This document shows positions 10,643-23,448 of a DNA stretch of 64,000 nt, piece after piece. The position numbers and the translations under genes were made by a program. This DNA is from Symbiodinium natans (lineage: Eukaryota; Sar; Dinophyceae; Suessiales; Symbiodiniaceae), in the NCBI GenBank assembly GCA_905221605.1, contig CAJNDS010000488.1, positions 62,001 through 126,000 on the forward strand, given 5' to 3'. The notes under the pieces were generated by a model. The model was not told the origin of the DNA. It did no database searches and saw only the letters and a program-made list of their open reading frames with translations. The first letter of the stretch is position 1. The number at the start of each line of letters is the position of its first letter.

Positions 10643-11517
10643 CACTGAAAAAGCATTGGACGATTCAATATGTGTTCTATGAGTGTTAACTCCGCATGTA
10701 CTGAGTAATGACTCTTTCGTTTGACGCATAGGCTGTTTTCTTTGTACTTATATACTTCGCTACTGCATGCGATTCATGTTGAGTATTCGATCATATTATC
10801 ATATTTGATCAATGTTTTGCCTGGTGGAAGCACTACTTGCTCAAACAAGGAGTTCCAAAAACCAACAACCAGAGCTGTCTGTCCGTAAAACAAATCCAAT
10901 GCTGGCTTGTCAGCCTCTGACGTGGGTGTCCCAGTAGCTGTCCTTCATTACCCGGTGAGCGACTCTGAGATAAGAAAAGAAGAGCCCACACGAAAGGACA
11001 TAACCCAAGCAATTCTTAAGTGACATGAGTTTAAGTCTTCCCGCATATGCTGTTTTGTTTACATTCACCTAATCGGCATTTATCTTGTACCTCTTTCTAT
11101 ATCTACCTTATACCTTTGTGTTTAATTTAAGTAAGACTTAGTTCATGTATTAATTGTATTCAAGGTCCTTTTCAATCAGTAATGAAATCGCATTGGATGT
11201 AGAACGCAAGAAGTGTATACTTGGTACTTCCTTAGTATATCCAATTCGCAATTAGTATTAGATCAGTATTTGCTTGGTGCAAGCAGTACTTTATCCAGAA
11301 GAAGCACTGTTTGCCTAGATGACCAAACAGCTACGGGATGTCTATACTGGTTGATTTCAAACAATATGTGAATATGTAAAGAAAGATGTCTATTTTCCGA
11401 GATACATCGCCTCCCGCTAGGTCAGGGGGGAGGTGAGCTATATGACCCCCGCCCCTCCCACATGACCGTGGTCTGTTTCGGTCGTAAGGCCGTTTAAAAC
11501 CCACCCGTTCCATGTAC
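10643..11517. other. AT-rich island, no gene seen
   Basis: Clearly AT-richer than the rest of the window. Two related segments (about 10810-10850 and 11262-11310, sharing TTGCYTGGTGSAAGCA-like text) suggest old duplication. No coding frame of interest was found. Confidence 0.4.
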
Positions 11518-11725
11518 AAATGAGGAGGATCTAGAAAGGGTTTCCCTAGTCAGAAGATGGACTTCTGACCAAACTTTCTACTGTACTTGGGAAAGGTTCA
11601 AATCCATCTTTTTACCAGGGAAAAGCTTTTCTAGGAAAAAATTGGTTTTCCTCTTAAAACCAACTTTTTACTAGGGGCAAGTTGCTTTTTCTAAAGACAA
11701 CTTTTTCCTAGGGAAAAGTTGTCGT
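11518..11725. repeat. Right cluster of short CTAG-centred palindromes
   Basis: Starts with GGAGGATCTAGAAAGGG and TTTCCCTAGTCAGAAGATGG, matching 8854-8872 and 8907-8929 in the same orientation. Near-palindromes such as AACTTTTTCCTAGGGAAAAG follow. Together with the left cluster it frames the 2.4-kb AT-rich island as a direct repeat. Confidence 0.65.
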
Positions 11726-12140
11726 TTTGAACAAGTTTCACCACCGAACGGAATTCATCTCCCATCTTGCAGCTTAGCAGCAGTGTCCTTCCGAACACTC
11801 CTCTCCTCCATGAGACCTGGTTGCAGAGTTGTACGTGTTCAGGGACTTGATCCATGCAACACCCAGTCCTAAAACCCCAATTTCCGCACCACCTACAATT
11901 CAAACCCCTAAAGAATTCCAACGTTTAATTCTCGAAGCTTTGGCTCAGGTGCGGAAGCACTCTTGCGAGAGCTGCCAGTGACTGGAGCGACCCAGGGTGC
12001 TGATGCTGACCTCATGCGCTTCGGCGGTAGAACCATGCAGAGCCGTGGTGCTGCGCGTTTTCTTCAGCGGTGGGAGGGGCGTTTGATTGGCTTGTTGGTT
12101 GAGGCCTTGCAGAGCTGCCGCGCGCGCACAGGGAACTCAC
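11726..12140. other. Likely continuation of the PPR gene, exons not resolved
   Basis: The plus strand also has a coding-looking segment here (about 11961-12130, with GADADLMRFGGRTMQSRG), while the minus-strand PPR gene should continue. The two readings conflict and were not resolved. Confidence 0.3.
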
Positions 12141-12583
12141 ATCTTCCACGGCAATGTGTTTGCAGCTGGGCCAGAGTCCAAAGCCCAAAAGGGTCTAGCA
12201 TTCAACCTTTCAACCCTCAACCGCATGCCGGCAGGATGCATTGTAGTGCTGAACGTTGGGCTCCAGCTTCTCATCCAACATAGTCTGAAGCATGGCGACC
12301 TTTCTGACTGGTTATGGCTTGGGGGATTTTCAAAGCGGCCTACACAAACCTTTTGCAACCTTCGAAAAGCCTTTAGAAGCTGGGCGGCGACACCCTCGCC
12401 GTGCTGCCGCTTGAGTGCCGTGGTCGCCTGAGCGTAAGCTTGCTGTATACGGTTTTCATTTGAATCCTTGCGTTTTGTGATTGCTGAATGCCTGAAAGAG
12501 GCGACGGCAATCGCTCAATCGCTCACACGTTTGCAGGCGTCGCTGTAAGGGTCCAGGGCTCCAGGCCCGCTGCTGCTAGGCTT
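12141..12583 (-). CDS. Four small exons of a PPR (pentatricopeptide repeat) protein
   Basis: Minus-strand exons 12583-12529, 12442-12360, 12303-12215 and 12165-12141 (55, 83, 89 and 25 bases). Each is bounded by AG acceptors and GT donors, and all are phase-compatible in series. The joined peptide runs AAAGLEPWTLTATPAN, QAYAQATTALKRQHGEG, a basic link, then MLQTMLDEKLEPNVQHYNAS and CRHAVEAANTLPWKM. The spacing of x-L-E-P-x-x, x-Y-x-A and the following helix is that of PPR repeats (helix-turn-helix units of about 35 residues that bind organellar RNA base by base). PPR proteins are usually targeted to plastid or mitochondrion; the N-terminus is not visible here, so location is unknown. The final donor GTGAGTTCC is near consensus. 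The gene continues in both directions. Chance is unlikely because of the four-exon phase agreement plus the motif. Confidence 0.55.
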
Positions 12584-15174
12584 CTTTGCAATGCAGGGGC
12601 AGAAGGCTCTCCTCTAAACCTTGCAACCAGCGCATTGCGCGTGTCCCACCTTGCGCGGGTCCGAGGCTGAGCTGGAGAGCCTTAGCCATGTCCGGCAGCC
12701 TAACAAGAACCACCTTTTGGGAATTTGTTTTTGCAACAGAGCATGAAGGGGGGAAGGAGTAGCAGTGAGTAGCAGCCTACATCCTCGCACATTCTCAATC
12801 TGATTTCCGGACTTCTCCCATTTCGAAACTGACCCGCAGGTGCATGTAAAAACATTGTTCTGATTGGCTACCTCCTCCCGCCCACCTGGCGTGCACTGCG
12901 CGGGAGACTGCACCCATGGAGGATGCGGCTGGACATGAGGCAAGGATTCGGGCACTGCTCAGCTGGAAAAGTTATTGGATACGCGCTGAGGGTTTTGGGA
13001 TTGCAAAAGAGGTTGCGGGGATGGGCATGTGTCCGTAGGAGGCTTGCCGCAATGATTACTGGTCTTCGGCTTCGAGTATAGTGCAGGTGTGACTGTGTTA
13101 GCTCTCGCAACTTGACAAACCCAGCAAACATACTAACTTCATGCTGGCTTCGTGCTGGCTTCGTGCCTCACTCAACTGGACCGAGAGTGAAAGTTCAGGC
13201 CCTGGGTTTTGGTGTGGATAACAAGGCTGAGGCTCCGCTCTCTTCGTGTGTCAGGCCTCAAATCCGAAACTCAAGCCTCGGCAAGCTGAAGCCACGAAAG
13301 GCCCATGAAAGGTCCCCTTAACCGTCTGAGAACCCTGAGACCGAGTCAGACCCAAACTCGCTTTCACGATCAACTCCTGGGTCTCGCAGATCTCGCTTGC
13401 CGACTTTGGGCTCAGCAACGTCTCCTGCGAAGGGCCATCGTGATTTCAACTTGCGGACACTCAGGAGCCTCAGCATCTTGCAGCTTTTATGCACCTTCTA
13501 CTCCTCAGTCGGCTTAGAGGTTCAATCCAGCCCTCGATCTGACCCCACCCCAAAGCCCCAGACCTTCTGGCCCTGAAAAATCATTCGGCGAAGAACCTCT
13601 AACCCTCGACCTGGGCCTCCTCGATGCTGGCCCTAGATTTGTGTAACAATGACCGAAGCTGAGGTCTCAGGTGCCAGCCTGAAAGCTGAGTTGAGGCTTC
13701 AAAAGCCGTCGAAAAGAGACAGCACGATTCGTGCCTACCTGGGACGCCCGCGGGTGCGGTTTAGGGTTCAGGTGGCAACACGATACATGATGCAACAAGG
13801 CCTTGCATCGAAAACAGGTTTGGAGGGCCGCGGCTTGAAGCTGAGAGATGTGAGAGTTGACAGATGATGACACATGTTGACAGGGAACAGGCTCGAATTT
13901 CAGCTCTTGAGTCTTCTCTTTCGGGCAAGGACTTCATTGGGCATTGCTGGCTAAATCTGCGAAGTAGAGGTGCTTCATAGCCATCCTGCTGTAGACGTTT
14001 CAGTATCGGATTTCGGGGTTGTATGCAGGATGCGTGCAAGCTGCAAGCCTGAACCTGACCCGATTCGACTTGAACAAGTACCTGTGGCACCCCTGAAGAC
14101 CTTAAGAGCCCGTGCACCACACAATGTAGAATCTCCAACGCTGTTCCTGTTCGCGGCTGGAACTTGCTGCTCCAAGAACCCGCCCGGGCGCATCGTCAGA
14201 GCCGAGGACCGCGGCAGTGAGCTCCGGCGGCTGCGCAGGTTTTTTGAACAAGATTTGCCCTACTTATCCCTACTTTGAACCATCTTTCCATCCTTAGGGA
14301 GGCTCTCTACAATCCTGAAGGCTCAAAGCCAACAGCTGATTCATGGTTCCCACTGGCATGCATGCATCGCAAAACCTGCCCTGGGAACGGAACAGAAGGT
14401 ATCAGAAGTGACCCTTTACAATCTACTCGCAGCTCTATGGAACCTCACATCCACGAGCCCCTTAAAAAGTTAAAACATGCCACATCAAGTCGGCAACCCC
14501 TCCGCAACATATTTCTTCAATTCTTCTGCGCCATCCTAAACAGTCAATGCCGCAGCACAAACACAGAAACGGCCAACAACAAAAAACAATCTGATCTGGA
14601 GATCTTCGGAGGCCTAAACCCTAAACCCGATGACCCGGCAATGGACTTAAACTCAAGCGGTGATACTGGATGCAAATACTGCAATCTTCATCGTCGTTCT
14701 TCTGTTCCTAGCCGTGTTCAGAGCAGCATAATAAGAATCTATGAAATGCGCACGCGAGGACCACAAGCTCCGCCCTTGAAGCTTTCAGTAACCCACATGG
14801 CCACAAGGCCGCATGGCATCGCACGGCATTGCACTCTCACACCTGACAACACAGGATACGGCCTTCGACCAGAAACACCGAACCTGAACCCCTAGAAGCC
14901 CCAAAGCCGCTGAAGAGTTAAACCCAGAGAAAGCCTCCACGCGTGTCCAGCCCTCCGCTTCGTATTTGGGCGCTTCGAGGACGCGGCCGCGGGACTTAAA
15001 AGCCTCGGGACCTGACATTTCCATGAGCCGAGGGCTCAAGGGCTTTGAGAGTTCGGGGAGCCAACCAGTCACCAAGAACAATGCTTGTGGGGACGTCCAT
15101 GACCCGATTAACCCTCACCTGGACCAAGTCATCTCCACCAGATCTGCAGATTCAAACGCTGACACACACTCCCA
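12584..15174. other. No gene assigned
   Basis: Further PPR exons may lie at 12.6-12.7 kb on the minus strand (MAKALQLSLGPAQ before a GTGGGA donor) but phases do not fit as read. A plus-strand exon-like segment at about 14173-14239 (NPPGRIVRAEDRGSELRRLR, between CTCCAAG and CAG|GTTTTT) is isolated. The rest is unassigned. Confidence 0.3.
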
Positions 15175-15255
15175 CACACTCAGACAGACACAGACAGACA
15201 CAGACAGACACAGACAGACACAAACAGACACATACACACACAGACAGACACAGGC

Positions 15256-15303
<48 letters not shown>
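15175..15303. repeat. (ACAG)n tetranucleotide microsatellite
   Basis: Long run of CAGACAGACA units with a few ACACAG and CAGGCAG interruptions. Open frames through it are artefacts of the repeat. Confidence 0.95.
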
Positions 15304-15308
<5 letters not shown>

Positions 15309-18300
15309 CGCACACTCACTCACTTACGCGTTGATGGGTGCTAGGGGGTGGTGCATGACTACAAAATGGAAATGGTCTCCGCTAACGTAATCTCCCCGCC
15401 CACACGCCCACACCCCCCCCAACCCCCCAACCCCCCTCCCCCAAACAAAAAAGAAAGCAAAAAACGATGCAGGGCACGGCCTCCCCAGGTGTGGCTCAGG
15501 CAGCCGCTCCTGCGGTGGATGGGGTCAAGGGAACGTGGCGACCTTGGGCTTTACAACAAAGCATGAAGTGTTTTCACCGAAAGAAGGATTCATAATCTTG
15601 GTTGTCCTAAAATTCAAAAAACAACTGTTTGGATTGCTTGGGGTTCGGGCCTTCTGGGGCTTAGATCACAGTGTTGGGGGTTGGGTGCATGATGCGGTCG
15701 ACCTACTAGGGAGGAGGGGAAGCTAAACGGAGTTTAAAAGGGCAGCCACGTTCCGTCCTTCTCATCAAAACCTGTGCTTTGAGTGGCTGCCTTCTGCCTT
15801 TCCTGATTATCTTCGTCCTGCCTTGTTTTCACGTTTGAGTCTTCGTGTTGAGGAAGACAATACCAAATCCCCTTTCGCCATGTTCGTGAAATGGAAACAA
15901 GACAATGATTATCAGAGGGGGTGCCGTTGGCTAAGTCGAGAAAAAGAACGAGTTTAGAGAAACGTCTTCCGAAGAGGGGGGGAGCTGTTAGCGAAATCGA
16001 AACTAGGCAATGAGTTTAAGTGGCGGGGGAGGGAGAAGCTAAATTGAAAACAATAGGATGTTGTTCAGAACTTGGTTTTTCATGTTTTTCGAGCATCGCA
16101 CGGGAGATGCGCCAGTCCTGTCCGAGTCAGCAGGTCCAACGAGCAAATACTCCAGCACACCTCACATGGGGAGGTTATGTGAAGCAGTATTATGACCCCG
16201 CGTGACTCACGAGTTTGGCACCTCAAGCCGCCGGCGCGGCCCTTGTCTACGTGTCAACTTCACCGGCCCGTAAATATGCCCATGGTTTCGGAGGCGACTT
16301 GAAGCCCTTATAACACACTTAAATCTTTCTTAAGCCCTGCTGGTACCTTCCTGAGCCTGTGGCTGCTAGCCCGTCGGAAGTGGAGAGACCAATCGACTTC
16401 TGGTGGCATGCAAACCTGGCAGAAGTTGCTGTAGGAATTGGGAGCAAGTCAAGCTTGGTGGCGCCCTGACGTGTTCCATCTGAGTCTGGAAGTCTCAGCG
16501 CAGGGCGCAGATCACCAACCTCGGAGCATAGGCCTGCGACAAGGAACACGGTTCAGACAAACCACTTATCGGAGAGTCTTTGGACCACTAACCGAATCAT
16601 GGAAGCAAGCGAACCTTCAAGCTCTGCACCAGGATGTTGCACATGTAACATGTAAAAACCTCTCAAAGAGCTAAGCCCTTACATGGGGAGGGGGTACCAC
16701 AGCTTCTTTTCGCCTTGCTTAGCTGGCCTTCCCAAACAAGCGATGATTGCTGCCCCCCCCTCCCCCTACCCCTGCCCTGCTCCCCCCCCCCTCCCCCTTC
16801 CTAACCCCCTCCTACCCACCTCAAAAACCTCGGAGTGGGACCCCCCAACCGCGTTGATAGAAGCCCCCGTGTGCGCCAGTGGTTTCGCTGCCTCCAAGGC
16901 CTCCGGCAGAGTATACCCGGCCTGCTTTGCTTGAGCATCCAGGATGTCCAGGACTTAGGAAGATATGGTGGTGGATCAAAATACCCGTTCCCAAATAAAC
17001 CGTTTGTTCCCCTTATAAACCCATTGGAAGCTTAAACATCTCCATACATCTCCCCAAGATCAACCCCCATACTTGAGAAAGCCGAGGCGGAGCTAGCCGA
17101 AATCCGACAACAAAAAACTGATTCCTGTATCCGACAACAAAAACAAACGGTTGATCCCGCCAATCCTGTGATTGCATTAATATCTCGCAGCTTTGCGGAC
17201 CTTGTCCCTACTATTCCCTACTCAAACAAGACTACACTCAATCCTAACTCCGTCAGCTTTCGTGATCTGCTCTCCGCACGGAGTGAAGTTATCAACCTCA
17301 GAAATGGCAGCCTTTGGTGCTTTGGCGGCAAGTGCTTGGCATGGTTCACGTTCGGCTTCCTACCGCGAAGTTCCAAACCGAGTTCAGATGGGCATCTAAA
17401 ACTCTTAGACTCTTAGACCATAAACGGCCAACATCAGCGCCCGCCTCCGCTGGCAGGAACTGCTCCTGCGCCGCGGCAGTCAAGGGTTAGAAAAGTTAGG
17501 TCAGGTCTCCAGGGCTTGAAGTGCTTGCGTTTCATCTTGTTGAATCCCTTGTGGCCTCTGAGTTAGCTACGCGGCTGGGTGAGCTCCGAAACCACGGCAT
17601 ATGTTCCGCATTCAACGTCTGTTTGTTTCCTCCTCGGGACGGTGCAAAACACGAAACAGTGCGTGTTCAGGCTAGGAACACTGCAAGCACTTCTCCCTTC
17701 CTTGTGAAAGTCGGTGCTCTCGATTCTTGATTGCTACCTGGGAGTTGCATTCTGCATGACTTGTTCCTTCCTTTGCCCGCATCAACATGTGATGCTTGCC
17801 TTTTTGGCTGTGGAAGTTACGTGCCTTTGCCTTCATGATTGTGTGAGTTGCAGACAAGTCTTCTGCTAGAATAGTTTGGGGCTGCAAGAAAGGTAGTGGC
17901 ATGGAAAGCCTACTCAAGCTAAGCAGCGGCGTTGCAAGGCTATGAGGGATCAACAGCCTCGAACAACCCCAGAAATTCTGAGATGCGCCTCATTGTGCTT
18001 CCTTCTTTTAGGCTTTTGGCACTTGTTCGCCCCATGAATGCCCTATCCCCACCCATCTAAGCCATCTAAATTCCCAAAGACCATCTGAACCAAAAGCTAC
18101 GGACAGGAACCGTCCAAAAACAGACCCCTCCTCCCTCGAAGGTGGCGGCGGCCAGCGAGCAGGCCTCAATGCTACGAATGAGGGCTCTGATGAAGTCTGG
18201 CTGGCTGGGGACAGTTTTGCTTCATCCTCGCTTTCAGTGCACCTCCTGTAATTTTAACGCATGGACCGCCACCTTCTTGGAAGACCAATCGCTTACCATA

Positions 18301-19324
18301 GGAGTTTGTCTTGAAGCGAGCGGCAGATTTGAATGCAAAGACAACTTTACGGTAACTTTCTACTTCCGTCAGCCGCAAAGGCGAGCTCAAAAATAGCACG
18401 ACAGGGGTCATGCAAGGCACTACGCTCGGCTTGCCCAAGCCGCAGGTTAAACAACCATGGTGCAAGACACATCAATAACGACGGCTCGAAATCACGCATA
18501 AAGCTGCGAGAAAGATGACGCGGAGTCAAGCATATATAAACACAAGTACAAGCAATATCGTGGCGACGTAGATTGCGCCCGGCTCTGCTGTGGTGCGAGA
18601 ACTAGCCACTGAACTATGGTAGTGAGCTACTGCGCACATCTTGCCTGAACGTCGTAAAGATGGACAGATCAGTATTATCTTGGCCGCGGCTGAGGGCGAG
18701 CAACATCCGATCTTGGATGACCTGAGCGGGTGCGAACGGAATCGGTGGCCCTTTTGAAAAAACCCTGAGCCCAATCACGAGGCTGTTTCATGGTACTTCA
18801 GGCTGAGTCTCGTTCAAAGGCATCCTCAAAGCTTCATTTTTAGCCCTAGGCCCGTGGCGCTCTGGAACAATTGCCGCCACCTGAGCTGGAGCTCAGGGTG
18901 TTAACTGGTTCTGGCATTCAGGACTTCGGAGCTTGGCGGTTCGGTTCGGCCGGGTTTGAGATCCTGCGGAGGTTCTCCGCTGCTTGGAGCCATGAGATGC
19001 CATGAGGCTGTCAGGGTTGGAACTGACCTCTTCGTAACAGCTCGCACAGCTTGGCAAACCGCTTCACAGGGATGCCTGCTGACATGACTCTTTCTCTGAG
19101 GGTTCAGTTCAAAATAGGTCTGCAATGTCTGCAGTTTTCGCAAGTGGACGTGAGAAAGCCCATCCTTGGTTCTGCACACGCAGGTCCTCCCGTCGGAACA
19201 CCTGCCAGTCGGAAGTGCAGAGCGTCGAAGGTTTTTTGGTTTTCTCTGTCAGGTGCCGGGTGGCCACATGCGAGCCCAAACCCTGATTACAAGCTGGCTT
19301 TTGCACACACACACACAAACCTGC
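15304..19324. other. No gene assigned
   Basis: Contains C-rich runs (about 15410-15445 and 16756-16815). A weak plus-strand exon-like segment lies near 18142-18215 (VAAASEQASMLRMRALMKSG). Nothing else was recognised. Confidence 0.3.
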
Positions 19325-19533
19325 CCACCACCACCACCACCAGCACCACCAGCACCACCAGCACCACCAGCACCACCAGCACCACCAGCACCACCAGCAC
19401 CACCGGCACCACCAGCACCACCAGCACCACCAGCACCACCAGCACCACCAGCACCACCAGCACCACCAGCACCACCAGCACCACCAGCACCACCGCCGCC
19501 GCCGCCGCCACCACCACCACCACCACCACCACC
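19325..19533. repeat. Trinucleotide-based minisatellite (ACCACCAGC)n
   Basis: About 17 copies of a 9-bp unit CACCACCAG, ending in CCGCCG and a pure ACC run. It is open in several frames on both strands only because the unit is a multiple of three. One unit carries CGG in place of AGC. Confidence 0.95.
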
Positions 19534-21649
19534 TTTTTGACGAAACTGCTTCTGGCATTTTCGATCCTGCATCCAAGCCACGACGCCTGCTGGGCCCCTT
19601 TGGAAGCCTAATTCTTGTTGAGAGTTTAACAGGGCCTGCCCGACAAGTGGCATTGTTAGATGTATAATGTCTCGCTGCGTAGTCAAGACAGCAGGCCAGA
19701 CAGTATTCAGGTCACTGTCAGGGAAGCTCAGGCGTGCAACTGTGGCCAGGGAGGCTTAGGCGGGCAACTGTACCAAAGTGGTTAATAAGCAGGCCATGGA
19801 AGCTCCGGCAGACAACTGTGCAGAATGTTGCCTTCATACGCAGGATGGGGAGGCTCAGGCGGGCAGCTGTCCCGAATGTTGCTTTAAGGGGTGTGATACA
19901 CCTGTTGACGTGGGCTGCTGGCGGGGCCTGGAGCCAAGGCCACTGGCCCACTGATTTAGTCCCACGATCAGAAGGGTTCGAAGCTCAAGGGCGATTGGCT
20001 GCTGCTAGGCTTTGGCTGCACAAGTTTCATCTCACTGTTTTTTTATAAGGAGGATCGAAAGGCTTCACGGTTGCAATGGTCTGCGCTTCAAGCCCCATCT
20101 CGGTGGTCACAAGGGATTCCCAGGAAAGGTTTCACTGCTGGCGGGTCCGACTCGGCGAGGTACTCCAATAAAGTTAAGAAGTTATGTGGACTTTCTAAAT
20201 TGAAGTTCAGGAACTCTTCTTTTCAGGTTTCATTTACAACAGCGAAAAGCGATCAAGCCCAAAACTTCAGCATTTCAGATGTTTCGGGGGCAGGGTGGGG
20301 ATGCTCGAAATGGCAATTCTGTAGCCTTTTGGGTACGAGTCTAAGGATCCATAGAGTCACCACCGTAGTTTCAAAGCCTCGGCTGCGAATGGCTAAACAG
20401 CCCTGGACTAGGCATGACTCCAACACCCTTGGCCCGGCCTTCTGGAGGATGAAATGCAGATAGTGGCCTCAGAAACCGAGACACATCTGCGATTGCTCAT
20501 GTGAGATGGAAATCGAAACAGGACTTCGTTTGGTGTTGCTTGCCCGGAAACCTTTTGACGTACCCACGGCGTAGCTCCTGAGACCGCCAAGGTTAGATGC
20601 AAAAAAAAGCTAGCGAATGCGTTTGCTAAGCTTGCGGCAAACGGTTCAGGATCACAAAACCCTGGCCATGTCTCGGCCTTGAATCTGGGGCCTGGACGAA
20701 GTCGCGAAGCCCCGCTCCCCACCTTTCCGGTTTACGATCGAAGCTGAAGGCCTACCGGTTGGGCTTAAGAGTTTTGAGAGCAGCAAGCGTCTACAGCTTT
20801 GCAGTCGAAATGTCGTTGTTGTTGTGCATCACTGCGTACCTGGCATGCACATGTCTCATGCAATGTGCTACTAAGATCAGGTGCGCTTCCATTTAGGTCC
20901 CACGCAACGACCTTGCACGGCTCATGGAAAGCTGTGTCACGTCGTTGTATGCATCATGCGTCCACACTCCATCAAGCTCTGCCAAAAACGCAGACTGAAC
21001 CTTATGAGCTCAAAAGGAGCAGGGTATTTCCAAAGCCTACAATCATTTGTCAAGTCCTCGGTGACCAAACCACGTAGTCATAGCACAAACACCGCAGTGG
21101 GCTTGCAGCCCACCCAAAAACCAAACCAGAACAAGTTGGGGACGCGGCGCACAGAATCCGAAACGGCGAAACCTTGAGCAAGTCTCAAGGAAGCTCACGC
21201 ATCTCTTGCAAACTTGTTGACGCAGTTGTAAGGGGATCCTGTATCTCGAAGAGATGAGAGTGAGATATTGAAAGCCATTCGCGCGGCGCGCTGCTTTTGA
21301 AGGAAAGCGTGTTGCCCCCTCCACCACTCCACTTGCAAACCGATTGACATAGATACAACGAAGAACGAAGGTATCAGTTGCAGTGGGGCGGCGGGGGGAG
21401 GGTTGGCCGGCGGGGGGGTGGGAGTGGCGCGGGGGAGTGAGGGTGTTGGGGGCACCCCCTGCATTGAAAACCCAATGTCGAAAACTCAATGATGCGAAGC
21501 AAACACGACTTAAGGGCAGATGGCGCAACCGCCCCATTTGACCGCACATGGCTTCAGGCAGGCACGTCAAACAGTGTCACCCCGGACCACTGAAGCCATA
21601 TGAATTTTGGTTTGAAGGGGTCGCCCAGTTCGGCCATCAGACAAGCATC
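19534..21649. other. No gene assigned
   Basis: Two related segments near 19721-19776 and 19846-19886 share GGGAGGCT-AGGCGGGCA-CTGT-like text, an old local duplication. A G/C-rich patch lies at 21380-21450. No gene was recognised. Confidence 0.3.
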
Positions 21650-21850
21650 AAGTCCGGTCGACCGGATGAACCAGGACTCCTAACTGAGGAGCTCATAAGT
21701 CATCGGCTGAATCGCTGCTTGTCTCTCTGATTCTGACTCTGACATACTCTGAACGCATCAAACATCAGGTCCGATGGAGTCGATCGTGCAGGACTCCCAT
21801 CTAGGAGTCCTGCATCATCGGCTCAATCGCTTCTTGTCTCTCTGACTCTC
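21650..21850. repeat. Imperfect ~110-bp direct duplication with a perfect hairpin
   Basis: Two copies share GTCCGRTSGA, AGGACTCC and then CATCGGCTSAATCGCT followed by CTTGTCTCTCTGA. In the second copy GCAGGACTCC (21788-21797) and GGAGTCCTGC (21804-21813) form a perfect 10-bp stem with a 6-base loop. The corresponding stem in the first copy is imperfect. Confidence 0.75.
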
Positions 21851-23308
21851 TTGGGTTAGGCCTGGTCTTGACACAAAGACGGCTATGGGGAGCGTGCCAG
21901 TTTTGCCATATTATAATGAATATCCCGAACAACTGTCCTTGGATTCTTTTCAGGACCTCCCGCTTCATCCAGGAAAGTGCAAAAACGCGATTGCATGAGG
22001 GCGAAAATTCATCGAGGTTGGAGACGGGTTTGTTCACAAGGGGGCTCGATTGCAGCCCCTATTGCCCAGCCCATTTTACATTCGGATTGCGAGAACAACC
22101 CACCGAGCCCACCTCGACTGGCAGGGCCCCAGGCAAGGCATCAATTTGCTGAAGCCCTAACTCCGGAGTCTTTTCTGAAAAGCTCCACTGAGCTAGTTCA
22201 CTTGTTCCTTCAAGTTCAAGTTGTGGAGTTTCTGCACTGGCTCAAACTTTAAACTTAGACACGGCTTCAGACACGTGAGCTGGTAGAGAACTTCGAATCC
22301 GGAACTGACCACTTTAATTAGAACCTCAGAGGGTGGCATCGCTGCTGCTTCTGCCAGCATGCGCTGCGGCGCGGAGAGCCTGGCCGACAGAGGGGCTGCA
22401 AACCATCAGGGCTTAACAAGGCTACGAGAGGTTAAGCAGTTAAGCAGCCAGTGGGTTTCGATGGTCTCGATTTACATCTTCGCTCCTTGCGTATGGTGGC
22501 TCTTGTGACCCTCGAAACATTAACTTGCCGATTCAGCATCTCCAGCCAGTGCCAAGGAAGCCTCGGCAGCGTAGCTGCTGATTTGCTGCACGAGCTCGCG
22601 TGACCTTCGAGGTGCCCGCTTTGCTTTTGAGGTTTTATTCCCTTGCCCAAAGACAATCCCCAGGGTTCCTGGTAAGCACTTTTCTTGGGCATTCTCAGCC
22701 TGATCTGTCCAACCCAGTGCTACGAGGTGAGGTCATCAGTATTTAGGTGAGCTCCGCACAAGCCCTGAATGACTCGCGTCTTGTCTAGTCGCTATTTGGT
22801 CAAGTAGATTTTTGACCTGGCTAAAAAGATATTACAAGTGGCTACGGATCATACAACTGATTAAGATCATAACCTCGGACAAAGGACCATAGCACGTGGA
22901 GGACAGGCTGCTCTGCAGGCACCTGGTCGTACCACAGGCGCAACCTGACACTGAGACAGAACGCACAGGTCTGCAAAAAGCAAAAACTTAATGATACTTA
23001 ATGTCATCTTTCAACGCTAGCTTATAACTTATAACCATCGACAATCACATCATCCAGTGTCGCGCTAGGCCCATCAGGCTCTTGAAGGATCAGCAGGCGC
23101 TGAATCACTCATGCTTACGCCGGTCATGGCTAGACAAAGGTCGAGGATAGTGCCCAACCTCACACATCGACCAAATCGCAACCTTTCCTGCCAAATACTC
23201 TCTGAAACCAATTGGCCGTGCCCCGCCGCGCCCTGCTTGTAGGCCCCAAATTGCAAAAAAAAACGGCTAAAACGACGAAAACCTGGACCTGGCTCAACTC
23301 CTTGGGAC
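21851..23308. other. No gene assigned
   Basis: A minus-strand exon-like segment ends at 22525 with GGCAA|GTTAA (peptide ELVQQISSYAAEASLALAGD), but its 5' border was not resolved. Nothing else was recognised. Confidence 0.3.
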
Positions 23309-23448
23309 CCTTGGGATCGCACAGAAACTCCTCCTCTTGATGCAGATCCGAGAGCATGCACCCGAATGGCCTTTGACGCAGAGCCGATGTACTGGTTTGC
23401 CGGCTGTCTCCCCAAAAGCACGGCTTCAAAAGCTTTCTCTTCAAGCGT
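23309..23448 (-). CDS. Exon-like segment, unrecognised
   Basis: A 140-base open segment on the minus strand between ATGCTAAAG and CAAGG|GTCCC. The peptide begins TLEEKAFEAVLLGRQPANQY and continues through IGSASKAIRVHALGSAS. It is coding-like in composition. No family was recognised, and a second frame over its 3' half also looks coding-like, so the frame is uncertain. Confidence 0.3.

Noticed and set aside
11935..11955. TTTGGCTCAG resembling the end of the dinoflagellate spliced leader
   Set aside because: Only ten bases agree and the leader's 5' half is absent; it also serves as an ordinary splice-acceptor-like AG.
14275..14895. 206-codon plus-strand open frame
   Set aside because: Amino-acid composition of non-coding DNA, no motif, contains a telomere-like CTAAACCCTAAACCC word.
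15175..15303. Regular short repeats that might suggest a CRISPR array
   Set aside because: Pure tetranucleotide microsatellite with no spacers; organism is eukaryotic.
19109..19686. Gly/Ala-rich, Pro-rich and Val/Leu-rich frames over the 9-bp minisatellite
   Set aside because: Repeat artefact; open on both strands.
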